A stretch of 64,000 nucleotides of DNA. It comes from an uncultured Oscillospiraceae bacterium. GTDB lineage: Bacteria > Bacillota > Clostridia > Oscillospirales > Acutalibacteraceae. Shown one piece after another: positions 37,764-45,703 of this stretch. The notes under the pieces are model-generated. The model did no database searches, was not told where the DNA came from, and worked only from the letters and a program-made list of their open reading frames with translations. Each line of letters starts with the position of its first letter. Position 1 is the stretch's first letter. Location: assembly GCA_900547105.1 (NCBI GenBank), contig URFL01000009.1:1-64000 (forward strand), in the 5' to 3' direction. The translations under genes and the position numbers were made by a program.

Positions 37764-38537
37764 TCACGGATTCTCCTTGATCGCCTGATATTTGGCGCGC
37801 ATCTCGTCCCGCTTGCCGCAGCACATTTTGCCCTCCGGACATGGTCCGTTCAAACAGGCGGGGCCGGCATTCTTGAACAAATGCGGTGCGACCTGCAAGC
37901 ACAGGCGCAGCATCTGCTCCGCCAGCTCGCGAATTTCCCATTGCGCACGGTTGCAGCAGCGATGGCGGAAAAAGTTGAGCAGACTGCGGGCGTTCATGGT
38001 CACCACCATTTTGGTGGTGCAGGCGTTGGGCAGCACAAACCGCGCGTCCTCGATCGCTTTTTTCTCGGCGGCGCGGGCAGCGGCTTTTTCGTCCATACCG
38101 GCATCCAAAAACGCCTGCTCGTGCTTTTGCTTCAGCAGCGCTGTCAGCCGCTCGTAATGCTCCTGATCCTCCTGCATCGCGCGGCGATATTCCTCCGCCG
38201 CTTCGGGGATCGCGGCGATCTCCGGCGGCAGCACATATTCAAACGCGTTCTCCGCCACATACCGCTGGCTCTGCACACTGAACGACGCCAACCGGTGCCG
38301 GGTAATCTGCGCCAGCAGCGAGCGGGACACGCCCTCGATACCGAAGGTGAACGAAGCGTGTTCGATCGGCGATTCGTGGCCGATCTCGGCGAGCATATCC
38401 ACAAACGACGCGGCTTTGTCGTCGGTCAGCTTGTCCTGGATGGTGGCAATGGAAGAGGGCGAATAGCACAACCGGGCGGCGGAGGCAATCAAATGCTCCG
38501 GAGCGGGGGTGTGGGCGAGCAATGTAACGTGAACCAT
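37764..38537 (-). CDS. thyX: Flavin-dependent thymidylate synthase
   Basis: 257 residues. It makes dTMP from dUMP using FAD and methylene-THF. The defining RHRX7S motif is at Arg80-Ser90 (RHRLASFSVQSQRY), with IGHESPIEHASFTF before it and MNARSLLNFFRHRCCNRAQW near residue 180. The C-terminus carries an extra Cys-rich tail CLNGPCPEGKMCCGKRDE, which might bind metal. It is the first gene of a six-gene operon reading to 33091. Confidence 0.96.
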   Translation of the reverse strand: MVHVTLLAHTPAPEHLIASAARLCYSPSSIATIQDKLTDDKAASFVDMLAEIGHESPIEHASFTFGIEGVSRSLLAQITRHRLASFSVQSQRYVAENAFEYVLPPEIAAIPEAAEEYRRAMQEDQEHYERLTALLKQKHEQAFLDAGMDEKAAARAAEKKAIEDARFVLPNACTTKMVVTMNARSLLNFFRHRCCNRAQWEIRELAEQMLRLCLQVAPHLFKNAGPACLNGPCPEGKMCCGKRDEMRAKYQAIKENP

Positions 38538-38582
38538 GAGGGGTCGTCCTTCCTTCCGTTAATAAAACTATACATATTTTAT

Positions 38583-38611
38583 AGTATACCATATATGTCG
38601 ATATTCTTCAA
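38583..38611 (-). promoter_or_regulatory. Promoter of the thyX operon
   Basis: On the minus strand TTGAAG (38611-38606), 17-bp spacer ending in TGG, TATACT (38588-38583). Confidence 0.75.
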
Positions 38612-38839
38612 TAGCGGCTTTGGCTGTCTTTGTGCGAAATTTTAACGCTATCCCGCGGCATGCGGCTGCTCCGTGTACCGCCGGGCACTTTATACATATC
38701 TTTTTTTCCGTATCTATGCCAGAATACCTTTATTATCGGGGAATACCGCCAAAAATCAAGCGACGATTTTCCACATTTGACGAATAGCCAAGCCGCGTAA
38801 AATGTGGTATACTACACCGAGATAAAGGGGGCGGGCAGA

Positions 38840-39469
38840 GTGGAAGATTTGGTACTGCTGACAACCGACCGCCCGCTGTCGCCCGCCGAGCAGCAGACGC
38901 TGTTTCACTGTTTGGACGCGGAAACGCGCGAACGCGTGAACCGTTCGACCGTCGCTTCGGTGCACCAGCAGCGGCTGCTCGCGGCCGCGCTGGCGCGGGA
39001 GATGTGTGCCCGCCGGTTGGGGGAATCGCCCGCATCGCTGCGGGTGGCGGTTGCCCCCGGCGGCAAGCCGTTTTTGCCGGATCATCCGGCGCTGCACTTT
39101 AATGTATCCCACACAAGCGGCGGGGTGCTGTGCGGCGTGTCCGACCGCCCTGTGGGGGTGGATATCGAGCGGGAGCGCCCGTTTCCGGAACGGGTGGCGC
39201 GGCGTTGTTTTTCACCGACGGAGCTGGCTTTGACCGGCGACGATCCCGCCTGCCGCTTGCGCCTGTGGACGCGCAAGGAAGCGGCGGCGAAATGGCGCGG
39301 CGAGGGATTGGCGGCTGTACGGGCGCTGGATACCACCGCGCCGGAGTGGCGCGACCGCCTGTTCAGTGATCGGATCGGCGCGTTTGTATTTACAATATGT
39401 GAAGCGGGGGTACAGCCGGCAAAGCCGGTTTGCCGGACGCTTGACCAGTTTATGGAGGCGATCGTATGA
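38840..39469 (+). CDS. 4'-phosphopantetheinyl transferase (Sfp type)
   Basis: 209 residues from a GTG at 38840 after AAAGGGGG. It moves phosphopantetheine from CoA to the serine of carrier proteins. Family motifs are LHFNVSHTSGGVLCGV, GVDIERERPF (metal-binding Asp and Glu) and LRLWTRKEAAAKWRGEGL. The N-terminal half matches the duplicated fold of the Sfp group, not the short AcpS. Its 3' end overlaps the start of the next gene by four bases (ATGA). No NRPS or PKS lies nearby. Confidence 0.92.
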   Translation: MEDLVLLTTDRPLSPAEQQTLFHCLDAETRERVNRSTVASVHQQRLLAAALAREMCARRLGESPASLRVAVAPGGKPFLPDHPALHFNVSHTSGGVLCGVSDRPVGVDIERERPFPERVARRCFSPTELALTGDDPACRLRLWTRKEAAAKWRGEGLAAVRALDTTAPEWRDRLFSDRIGAFVFTICEAGVQPAKPVCRTLDQFMEAIV

Positions 39470-40641
39470 ATCGAACAATCTTTGCCCGTGCGGCGGCGCT
39501 GCTGGCGGCTGCCAGCCTGATGACGGTGGCGGGGGCGTGCTCGTCCGGTACCGATTTTGCGCTGAACGAGAATCAAAAGCCGATCACGTCCGCGTCGCAG
39601 CAAACCACCACCACGGTGGCGGGGCAAGCGGACGGCGCGGGCGATAACCAGCCGGATGCTCCGGAGAAAACCACCGCGCGCACCAAAGCGTCGCGTGCCG
39701 CCAAAACGACACTGCCCACCACGGCATCCGGTCTGCAATATCAAATCACCGGCGGTCACGCGGTGGTGACGCGCTACCGCGGCAGCGACACCAAGGTCAC
39801 CATTCCATCGACGCTGGGCGGATACACCGTGACCGAAATCGCCGCCGAGGCGTTTGCCGACCGCAAGCGGGTGCAAAGCGTGACCATTCCCTCGACTGTG
39901 ACCACCGTGGGGGACAAAGCGTTTTACAACTGCAATTCGCTGCGCACCATCACGCTGCCGAACAGCGTAACCAAGCTGGGTACCCATGTGTTCGAGCTGT
40001 GTGTGCGGCTGACGCAGGTGACGCTGCCGACGGGCATCACCGCGATTCCGGAGGGTACCTTCCGCGATTGCGAAGCGTTGAATCGCTACACCATTCCGTC
40101 CGGTGTCAAAACGATCGGCAACACCGCCTTCCGTTACTGCAAAGCGCTGTCCTCGCTCACCATTCCGGCGGGGGTCACCAGCATCGGCGCGGATGCGTTT
40201 GCCGGTTGTGAAAAGCTGACAACGCTGGACTTGCCGGACAGCCTGCGCACCATTGGCGAAAACGCGTTTGCCAACTGCGTGGCGATCAAACGCATCAAGT
40301 TGCCGTCGCAGCTCACGGCGGTCAGCGACGGTATGTTCCAATATTGTGGCGCGTTGACCACCATCACGCTGCCGGACAGCGTGACCAGTGTGGGAGCCAA
40401 CGCGTTTGCCTCCTGCGAAAAGCTGACCAGCATCAGTCTGTCGTCCAAGCTGAAAACCATCGGGTCTACCGCGTTTTCCGGGTGCCGGGTGCTGCAAAAT
40501 GTGCGGATCCCCGCCTCGGTCACCAAAATCGGTGATGACGCGTTCTTTGCGTGCCACGAGCGCATGACGCTGGTGGGCAAAAAAGGCTCGGTGGCTGAAA
40601 AATATGCCTCCGCCAACAAGCTGCGCTTCCGCGAGGGTTGA
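39466..40641 (+). CDS. BspA-type leucine-rich repeat lipoprotein
   Basis: 391 residues. A lipoprotein signal ends in VAGAC (Cys25), then comes a Thr/Ala/Lys-rich spacer. From about residue 90 to the C-terminus there are some 11 BspA-like LRR_5 repeats of about 23 residues with the pattern 'aFagC.kL..ItlPssvt.IG..AF' (for example LTSISLSSKLKTIGSTAFSG). Such surface proteins often mediate adhesion to host proteins or other cells. It overlaps the phosphopantetheinyl transferase gene by 4 bases, an unexpected pairing. Confidence 0.93.
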   Translation: MNRTIFARAAALLAAASLMTVAGACSSGTDFALNENQKPITSASQQTTTTVAGQADGAGDNQPDAPEKTTARTKASRAAKTTLPTTASGLQYQITGGHAVVTRYRGSDTKVTIPSTLGGYTVTEIAAEAFADRKRVQSVTIPSTVTTVGDKAFYNCNSLRTITLPNSVTKLGTHVFELCVRLTQVTLPTGITAIPEGTFRDCEALNRYTIPSGVKTIGNTAFRYCKALSSLTIPAGVTSIGADAFAGCEKLTTLDLPDSLRTIGENAFANCVAIKRIKLPSQLTAVSDGMFQYCGALTTITLPDSVTSVGANAFASCEKLTSISLSSKLKTIGSTAFSGCRVLQNVRIPASVTKIGDDAFFACHERMTLVGKKGSVAEKYASANKLRFREG

Positions 40642-40666
40642 GGACACAGCTTTATACAGCATACCA

Positions 40667-40696
40667 AAACAGCCGGGAGAAATCTCCCGGCTGTTT
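40667..40696 (+). terminator. Terminator after the LRR lipoprotein gene
   Basis: A perfect 14-bp stem AAACAGCCGGGAGA/TCTCCCGGCTGTTT with a 2-base apex, followed by ACTTTT. Confidence 0.85.
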
Positions 40697-40721
40697 ACTT
40701 TTGCCTGCGGCGGGGTATACT
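40694..40721 (+). promoter_or_regulatory. Probable promoter of the PBP gene
   Basis: TTTACT (40694-40699), 16-bp spacer, TATACT (40716-40721). The -35 box overlaps the end of the upstream terminator. Confidence 0.55.
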
Positions 40722-40750
40722 ACCACCAAATGGCTGCGGGAGGGAATAGT

Positions 40751-42358
40751 ATGAACAAGCGAGTGGTGGCGCTGCTGGCGGGGCTGGGTGTGCTGGCAAG
40801 CGGTGTGGTGGCGCGGTTATGCGTGCTTACCAACGGCAATTTATCTACCGCCGCCGGGCGGCAGACGCGCTATACTGTCACGGTCGCGCGGTCGCGCGGC
40901 ACGATTTACGACACCAACCTCACCCCGCTGGTCAACACCGGCAGCGAATATCATGTCAGCGTGGCTCCCACGCCGGAAGCCCTCGCCACCATGGCGGGAC
41001 AGCTGTCGGCGGAGGAATGGGCGGCGCTGGATAAACGGCTGTCAGCGGGCAAGCCGGTCGCGGCAACCATGTCCAAAGCGCCCAGCACCGCGCCGGGTAT
41101 TGTGGCGTTTCAGGCACCGGTGCGCTATGCCGAAGCGCTGCCCGCGGCGCATCTGCTGGGGTATGTGGACAGCGAGGGGACGAGCGGAACCTCCGGCGTT
41201 GAGCGGGTGTTTGATCGTGTGCTGAACGAATATGCGGGCGAAGCCACCGTGACCTATACCACCGACGGCACTGGTGCGCTGCTGTCCGGTGTGGCGCCGG
41301 AAATTGAAAATACCCTCGCCAACAGCAAGGGCGGGGTAGCGCTCACGCTGGACAGTCAGGTGCAAAAAATTGCCCAGCGCGCCGCCGACCGGTATCTGCC
41401 GCAAGGCGCGGTGGTGGTTAGCGAAGCGTCCACCGGGCGGGTGCTGGCGATGGTCAGCACCCCGGGGTTTCAACCGGATACGGTGGGCGATCTGCTGCAG
41501 GATAAGCGCTCGCCGCTGCTCAACCGGGCACTGTGCCATTATAACTGCGGATCGGTGTTCAAAATCGTGTCGGTGGCGGCGGCGCTGGAAGCGGGTATCC
41601 CGACCTCCACCACCTTTTCCTGCACCGGTCGCATGGATGTGGAGGGGGTGCGGTTCCATTGTCATCATCAGCTGGGTCACGGCACACTGTCCATGATGGG
41701 CGGGTTTGTCCAGTCCTGCAACCCCTATTTTATCCAGCTGGCGCAGCGGATGGGGGGCGAACCGCTGTGCCGTATGGCATCAGCGCTGGGGTTTGACCGC
41801 GCGATCACTCTGTATGAGGATTACGAAACCGATGCGGCGGTGATGCCGAACACCCCGCCACAGGGGGCAGCACTGGCAAATTTGTCGTTCGGTCAGGGCG
41901 ATCTGCTGGCGACGCCGCTGCATATCGCGCAGCTGGTGGGGGCGGTCGTCAACGATGGGCAGGTGCGTCAGCCGACGATTTTGAAAGGGTTTGTGGACGA
42001 AAAGGGTACGCTGACCGAAGCGGAGCTGCCCAGGACTACCACGGCGTTTTCGGCAAAAACAGCCGAGGCGCTGCGCGAGATGATGGTGCAGACGGTGCAG
42101 ACCGGCACCGGCAAGTCGGCGCGACCGGTCACCGGCGGGGCGGGCGGCAAAACCGGCACCGCCCAGACCGGTTGGAAACAGGAGGGCGCCGAGGTGGTGC
42201 AAAGCTGGTTTGCGGGATTTTATCCCGCCACCGAGCCGAAGTATACCGTGGTGGTGTTGGCGGAGGATGCCGACAACACCGGCGGGCAAAGCAGCGCCGC
42301 ATTCAAGCAGATTTGCGAACAGCTTGCCGCGCTGCAAAATATGGTGCGCCTGCCGTAG
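40751..42358 (+). CDS. Class B penicillin-binding protein (PBP2/SpoVD-like transpeptidase)
   Basis: 535 residues from the ATG at 40751 behind GGGAGGGAA. An N-terminal membrane anchor (5-25) is followed by a pedestal domain with RSRGTIYDTN and a transpeptidase domain. Active-site motifs are Ser268 in GSVFK, SCN at 322-324 and KTG at 467-469. It cross-links peptidoglycan. It is shorter than vegetative PBP2b and has no PASTA domain. A role in spore cortex or division is possible but cannot be decided. It has its own promoter and terminator. Confidence 0.92.
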   Translation: MNKRVVALLAGLGVLASGVVARLCVLTNGNLSTAAGRQTRYTVTVARSRGTIYDTNLTPLVNTGSEYHVSVAPTPEALATMAGQLSAEEWAALDKRLSAGKPVAATMSKAPSTAPGIVAFQAPVRYAEALPAAHLLGYVDSEGTSGTSGVERVFDRVLNEYAGEATVTYTTDGTGALLSGVAPEIENTLANSKGGVALTLDSQVQKIAQRAADRYLPQGAVVVSEASTGRVLAMVSTPGFQPDTVGDLLQDKRSPLLNRALCHYNCGSVFKIVSVAAALEAGIPTSTTFSCTGRMDVEGVRFHCHHQLGHGTLSMMGGFVQSCNPYFIQLAQRMGGEPLCRMASALGFDRAITLYEDYETDAAVMPNTPPQGAALANLSFGQGDLLATPLHIAQLVGAVVNDGQVRQPTILKGFVDEKGTLTEAELPRTTTAFSAKTAEALREMMVQTVQTGTGKSARPVTGGAGGKTGTAQTGWKQEGAEVVQSWFAGFYPATEPKYTVVVLAEDADNTGGQSSAAFKQICEQLAALQNMVRLP

Positions 42359-42405
42359 CCTTGCTCGCCAAGATAGGCGACTCCTGCCGTGTCATCGGAC
42401 AAAAC

Positions 42406-42440
42406 AACGCCTCCGGACGACCATGTCGTCCGGAGGCGTT
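42406..42440. terminator. Terminator between the PBP gene and the convergent RHH gene
   Basis: A perfect 15-bp stem AACGCCTCCGGACGA/TCGTCCGGAGGCGTT with loop CCATG. Confidence 0.85.
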
Positions 42441-42449
42441 AAAGCAGCG

Positions 42450-42623
42450 TTATTTCTTTTTGTTCAGTTCAATTTTGCCGTGCTTGGCTTCGTATTGGTC
42501 CACACAGTCGCGAATAAGGATCAGCACTTGACTGTTGGCGCTGCGCCCCTCATAGTCCGCCACAATGTGCAGCTTGTGCAGCATATCTTCATCTATACGA
42601 ATGGAAAGGTTTTTTATCGCCAT
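42450..42623 (-). CDS. Ribbon-helix-helix (Arc/CopG-like) DNA-binding protein
   Basis: 57 residues from the ATG at 42623, preceded by GAGGGAT. The N-terminal strand KNLSIRIDEDM is followed by a helix, a turn GRSANS and a second helix QVLILIRDCVDQYEA: a minimal RHH repressor fold of the kind that binds DNA as a dimer of dimers. It is divergent from the SLOG-like gene at 42735, with an 11-bp inverted repeat between them, so it probably controls both. RHH proteins are frequent antitoxins and plasmid or phage repressors; no toxin gene adjoins. Confidence 0.85.
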   Translation of the reverse strand: MAIKNLSIRIDEDMLHKLHIVADYEGRSANSQVLILIRDCVDQYEAKHGKIELNKKK

Positions 42624-42645
42624 TTTAAATCCCTCATTGTAAATC

Positions 42646-42704
42646 TATTTTGACTTTATTTTATGCCCATTATGTGATAAAATGAGAATGGTGAAGTCAA
42701 AATA
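42646..42704. promoter_or_regulatory. Inverted-repeat operator between divergent RHH and SLOG genes
   Basis: TATTTTGACTT (42646-42656) and AAGTCAAAATA (42694-42704) are perfect inverted copies, with further similarity in the flanking ATTTA/AATC bases. They are centred in the shared promoter region. The likely ligand is the RHH protein (inference). Confidence 0.7.
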
Positions 42705-42734
42705 AATCTTAAATGCAGTCAAAGAGGCGTTAAA

Positions 42735-43115
42735 ATGAAAGTGGCAATTGTTGCTTCCCATGGCGTATGGGTGGATCATTTGGAATCGTTTTTGCCGGAA
42801 CAAATCACCGCGATTCTGGCGGGTGGCGGCGCAGAGATGGATGCCTGTGCGCAGCGGTATGCCCGGCGGGAGGGGTTGGCGTTTGCCGCTTGCTTTCCGG
42901 ACTATTGGCGCGATGGTACCAACGCTTTGCGGGTGCGCAATCAACAGTTGGCGGCGCGAAGCGATATGCTGCTGGCGTTTTGGGATGGATGTTCCCGCAA
43001 CACCCGCTACACGATCGAAGATTACCTTTGTATGGGACACGCCGTCTGTATTTATCTGATGCAGGGGAACACGCTGCTGGGTCAATGGAAAACCAGCGAT
43101 TACGGCACGAAGTAG
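42735..43115 (+). CDS. SLOG/DUF2493-like nucleotide-binding protein
   Basis: 126 residues, Rossmann-like. The glycine-rich segment ILAGGGAEMDACAQRYARRE and the following ALRVRNQQLAARSDMLLAFWDGCSRNTRYTIEDY match the YspA/DUF2493 branch of the SLOG superfamily, thought to bind nucleotides or ADP-ribose-type ligands in stress and defence systems. The family match is from memory and the ligand is unknown. The start is fixed by AAAGAGGCG. It stands alone on its strand, divergent from the RHH gene. Confidence 0.75.
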   Translation: MKVAIVASHGVWVDHLESFLPEQITAILAGGGAEMDACAQRYARREGLAFAACFPDYWRDGTNALRVRNQQLAARSDMLLAFWDGCSRNTRYTIEDYLCMGHAVCIYLMQGNTLLGQWKTSDYGTK

Positions 43116-43208
43116 GGGCTTGCTCTGTGTAGAGTGCGCGAAGCCGTTCCTTTGAAGTGGGGGGAGGTGTAGACTCCCCACAAGCTTTCCGCAGGAGCAA
43201 ATGATTTG

Positions 43209-43457
43209 CGGGACGATGTGGGCATCGTCCCCTACGAAAACACTGGGAAAGATTCTTCGCTGGCGCTCAGAATGACAGGTTGAGTAGGAATTCCACCCGG
43301 CTCCCTCTGACGAGGGAGCTGTCGAGCGTTAGCGAGACTGAGGGAGAGATAGAGTTTTGCAACACCAAAAGCGGGCAATATTTTTTCTCTCCCTCCGTCT
43401 TTTTGCTACGCAAAAATCCACCTCCCTCGTCAGAGGGAGGCTTGCGCCCGCCGCCAA
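43209..43457 (+). repeat. Dispersed intergenic repeat, module A, copy 1
   Basis: About 250 bases beginning with a CGATG-rich hairpin and GATTCTTCGCTGGCGCTCAG. It continues through GGCTCCCTCTGACGAGGGAG and AGCGAGACTGAGGGAGAG to CACCTCCCTCGTCAGAGGGA. Copies are at 43871-44080 and 59240-59486. It is non-coding in all frames; internal inverted repeats fold into several hairpins. Confidence 0.85.
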
Positions 43458-43754
43458 ATTGCATCGATAATTTAATGAGCGCAGGAATTTTTCAAGCTCC
43501 CCCTCGGGATGATTCCTCTATCTATCGGTGAAAATGACACTTCTCAAGCCTTCCCCTCGAGGTGATTCCCCCGCGTGCGGGGGAAATGTCGGCACAGCCG
43601 ACAAAAGGGGCCCGTCTTCGGGAGAAAAAGGTGGCGCGGCTTTACGCCGCGACGGATGAGGTGGGAAAGTCGTTATTGCCTGCGCTCTAATGGTTGTTTG
43701 CCAAATAAGAATACGCGTAACCATTGTCTAGTTGAAACTATATATAGATTACAG
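43458..43754. other. Non-coding spacer between repeat modules
   Basis: No gene is seen. It contains a short CCCCCGC-GTGC-GCGGGGG hairpin near 43568-43584 and fragments resembling module B in reverse orientation (CAAGCCTTCCCCTCGAGG near 43548, GGATGAGGTGGG near 43656). Confidence 0.6.
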
Positions 43755-43818
43755 ACACCTCATCCGCTTCGCTGTGCTCAGCACCTCCTCCTCCGAGGGG
43801 AAGGCTTGCACTCGCCGC
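43755..43818 (+). repeat. Dispersed intergenic repeat, module B, copy 1
   Basis: CACCTCATCCGCTTCGCTG, CTCAGCACCT, CTCCGAGGGGAAGGCTTG and a CGCCGC end. Related copies are at 59158-59220 and 59511-59575; a relative with the GGATGAGGTGG end is at 59003-59062. Confidence 0.8.
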
Positions 43819-43870
43819 AGATTTGTGCGTGCATCGCCACCTACGTAGAGAGAGGGAGAATGCCAGAGAA

Positions 43871-44080
43871 GATTCTTCGCTGGCGCTCAGAATGACAGGT
43901 TGAGTAGGAATTCCACCCGGCTCCCTCTGACGAGGGAGCTGTCGAGCGCTAGCGAGACTGAGGGAGAGATAGAGTTTTTCAACACCAAAAGCGGGTGATA
44001 TTTTTTCTCTCTCCGTCTTTTTGCTGCGCAAAAATCTACCTCCTCCGAGGAGAGGGCTTGCGTCTGCCGTCAAATAGCGC
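43871..44080 (+). repeat. Dispersed intergenic repeat, module A, copy 2
   Basis: Almost identical to copy 1 from GATTCTTCGCTGGCG through the AGAGTTTTTCAACACCAAAAG stretch. The right end is changed (CCTCCTCCGAGGAGAGGGCT instead of the CTCCCTCGTCAGAG palindrome), suggesting exchange with a module B end. Confidence 0.85.
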
Positions 44081-44160
44081 GCACAGAAAATTTTTGCTAT
44101 CTCTGCCATAGCGATATCCGCATCGCTATGCAAAGAAAATGCAAAATCTGCTGAAATCCC

Positions 44161-44216
44161 TTGACGCTCCCTGCGGCACGCAGTACAATAACAATTGTAA
44201 AATAACACTTGTTATT
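44161..44216 (+). promoter_or_regulatory. Promoter and operator of the TetR-ABC exporter operon
   Basis: TTGACG (44161-44166), 17-bp spacer, TACAAT (44184-44189). Overlapping the -10 box, AATAACAA (44187-44194) and TTGTTATT (44209-44216) form an inverted repeat with a 14-base centre, a typical TetR-type operator position. Confidence 0.75.
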
Positions 44217-44236
44217 TTAAGAGAGGAGGCGTGCCT

Positions 44237-44800
44237 ATGCCGCCGGCGATCCGATACGACCGCCAACAAATTCTTGAAGCGGCACTGGCGCTGGTGCGGG
44301 AAGAGGGTGCCGAGGCGCTCAACGCCCGTGCGGTCGCCAAGCGGCTGGGATGCTCCACCCAACCGATTTTTCGCGCTTTCGCCAATATGGACGAGCTGAA
44401 ACTGGCGGTGGTGGAGCAAGCGGAAAAGGTGTACAGCGGATACATAGAGAGCAGCAAGCACCACGGCGACCGCCCGTACAAGCAAACCGGTCTTGCCTAT
44501 GTGCGCTTTGCGCGGGAGGAAAGCGAGCTGTTTCGGCTGCTGTTTATGCGCGACCGCCGGGGCGAGATGACCTCGGCGGATATTCAGGATCCGCAGATGG
44601 AGTATGTGCTGCAAACGCTGATGAACGCCACCGGTTTGACCCGTGGACAGGCGCATACCTTTCATCTGATGATGTGGGTGTATGTGCACGGGCTGGCGTC
44701 GATGGTGGCGACGCATTATCTGGATTTTTCGGACGAAGACATTGACATGCTGTTGACACAGCAATTTCAGGGGATGAAAAGGGGGCTGGATCGTTCATGA
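44237..44800 (+). CDS. TetR family transcriptional regulator
   Basis: 187 residues from the ATG at 44237; GAGGAGG ends 8 bases earlier, too close to the upstream GTG. The N-terminal TetR helix-turn-helix is at about residues 10-55 (ILEAALALVREEGAEALNAR, AVAKRLGCSTQPIFRAF). A WHG-type C-terminal ligand domain follows. It probably represses its own operon, including the two ABC genes that follow with a 4-base overlap; the inducing compound is unknown. Confidence 0.92.
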   Translation: MPPAIRYDRQQILEAALALVREEGAEALNARAVAKRLGCSTQPIFRAFANMDELKLAVVEQAEKVYSGYIESSKHHGDRPYKQTGLAYVRFAREESELFRLLFMRDRRGEMTSADIQDPQMEYVLQTLMNATGLTRGQAHTFHLMMWVYVHGLASMVATHYLDFSDEDIDMLLTQQFQGMKRGLDRS

Positions 44801-45702
44801 GTCATATTATCGACATTGAACATCTGCAAAAATCATTCAAGGACATTCACGCGGTGGACGATATTTCGTTCCATGTGCGCGAAGGCGAGCTGTTCGCGTT
44901 TTTGGGATTGAACGGTGCGGGAAAAAGCACCACCATCTCGATTTTGTGCGGCCAGCTGCAAAAGGATGCCGGCAGCGTATGCATCGACGGCTGCGACATC
45001 GACCAATCGCCGGACAAGATCAAATCCGAGCTGGGGCTGGTGTTTCAGGATTCGGTGCTGGACAGCGTGCTCACCGTGCGGGATAACCTGAAAGTGCGCG
45101 CGGCGCTGTATGGCATCACCGGTGCGGCGTTTGAGCAGCGGATGACCGACCTTTCCGATCTGCTGCATTTGCAGGAGCTGCAAAAACGCCCGATCGGCAA
45201 GCTGTCCGGCGGACAGCGGCGGCGGGTGGACATTGCCCGCGCGCTGGTGCACCAGCCGCGCATTCTGATTTTGGACGAACCCACCACCGGGCTCGACCCG
45301 CAATCCCGCATTATGGTGTGGAACGCGCTGGATCACCTGCGCCGGGACGAGGGGTTGACCGTGTTCCTGACCACCCACTATATGGAGGAGGCCAGCGAGG
45401 CGGATTATGTGGTGATCCTCGACAGCGGCAAAATCGTTGCCGAGGGCACGCCTCACGATTTGAAAGACCGCTACGCCGGCGATTTCATCAAGCTGTATCG
45501 TGCCGATACGGCGGAACTGGATCGGTTGGGTATCGCGTATACGCTGCAAAACGGCTATGTTCAGATCGCGGTAGCTCATACGGCGCAGGCGCGGGAGATG
45601 ATTCGGCAATATCCCGCGTTGTTTGAGGACTTTGAGGTGGTCAAGGGCAAGATGGATGATGTGTTCCTCGCCGCCACCGGCAAAGAGCTGAAGGAGGCGT
45701 AA
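44797..45702 (+). CDS. ABC transporter ATP-binding protein (drug/DrrA type)
   Basis: 301 residues. Walker A is GLNGAGKSTT, the Q-loop LGLVFQDSVLD, the signature LSGGQRRRVDIARAL and Walker B ILILDEPTTGLDP. The C-terminal extension of about 70 residues is usual for DrrA-like exporters. The ATG overlaps the TetR stop (ATGA), and the permease gene follows after one base. Together they form a TetR-regulated efflux pump. Confidence 0.94.
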   Translation: MSHIIDIEHLQKSFKDIHAVDDISFHVREGELFAFLGLNGAGKSTTISILCGQLQKDAGSVCIDGCDIDQSPDKIKSELGLVFQDSVLDSVLTVRDNLKVRAALYGITGAAFEQRMTDLSDLLHLQELQKRPIGKLSGGQRRRVDIARALVHQPRILILDEPTTGLDPQSRIMVWNALDHLRRDEGLTVFLTTHYMEEASEADYVVILDSGKIVAEGTPHDLKDRYAGDFIKLYRADTAELDRLGIAYTLQNGYVQIAVAHTAQAREMIRQYPALFEDFEVVKGKMDDVFLAATGKELKEA

Positions 45703-45703
45703 T

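Noticed and set aside
43209..43457. Possible CRISPR-like array in the repeat region
   Set aside because: Repeats are long, few, unevenly spaced and spread over 16 kb; there are no regular spacers and no cas genes.
43280..44208. Short frames across the module A/B repeats encoding peptides such as RKNPPPSSEGGLR
   Set aside because: The same peptides recur because the DNA repeats recur; frames are broken between copies and lack ribosome binding sites.
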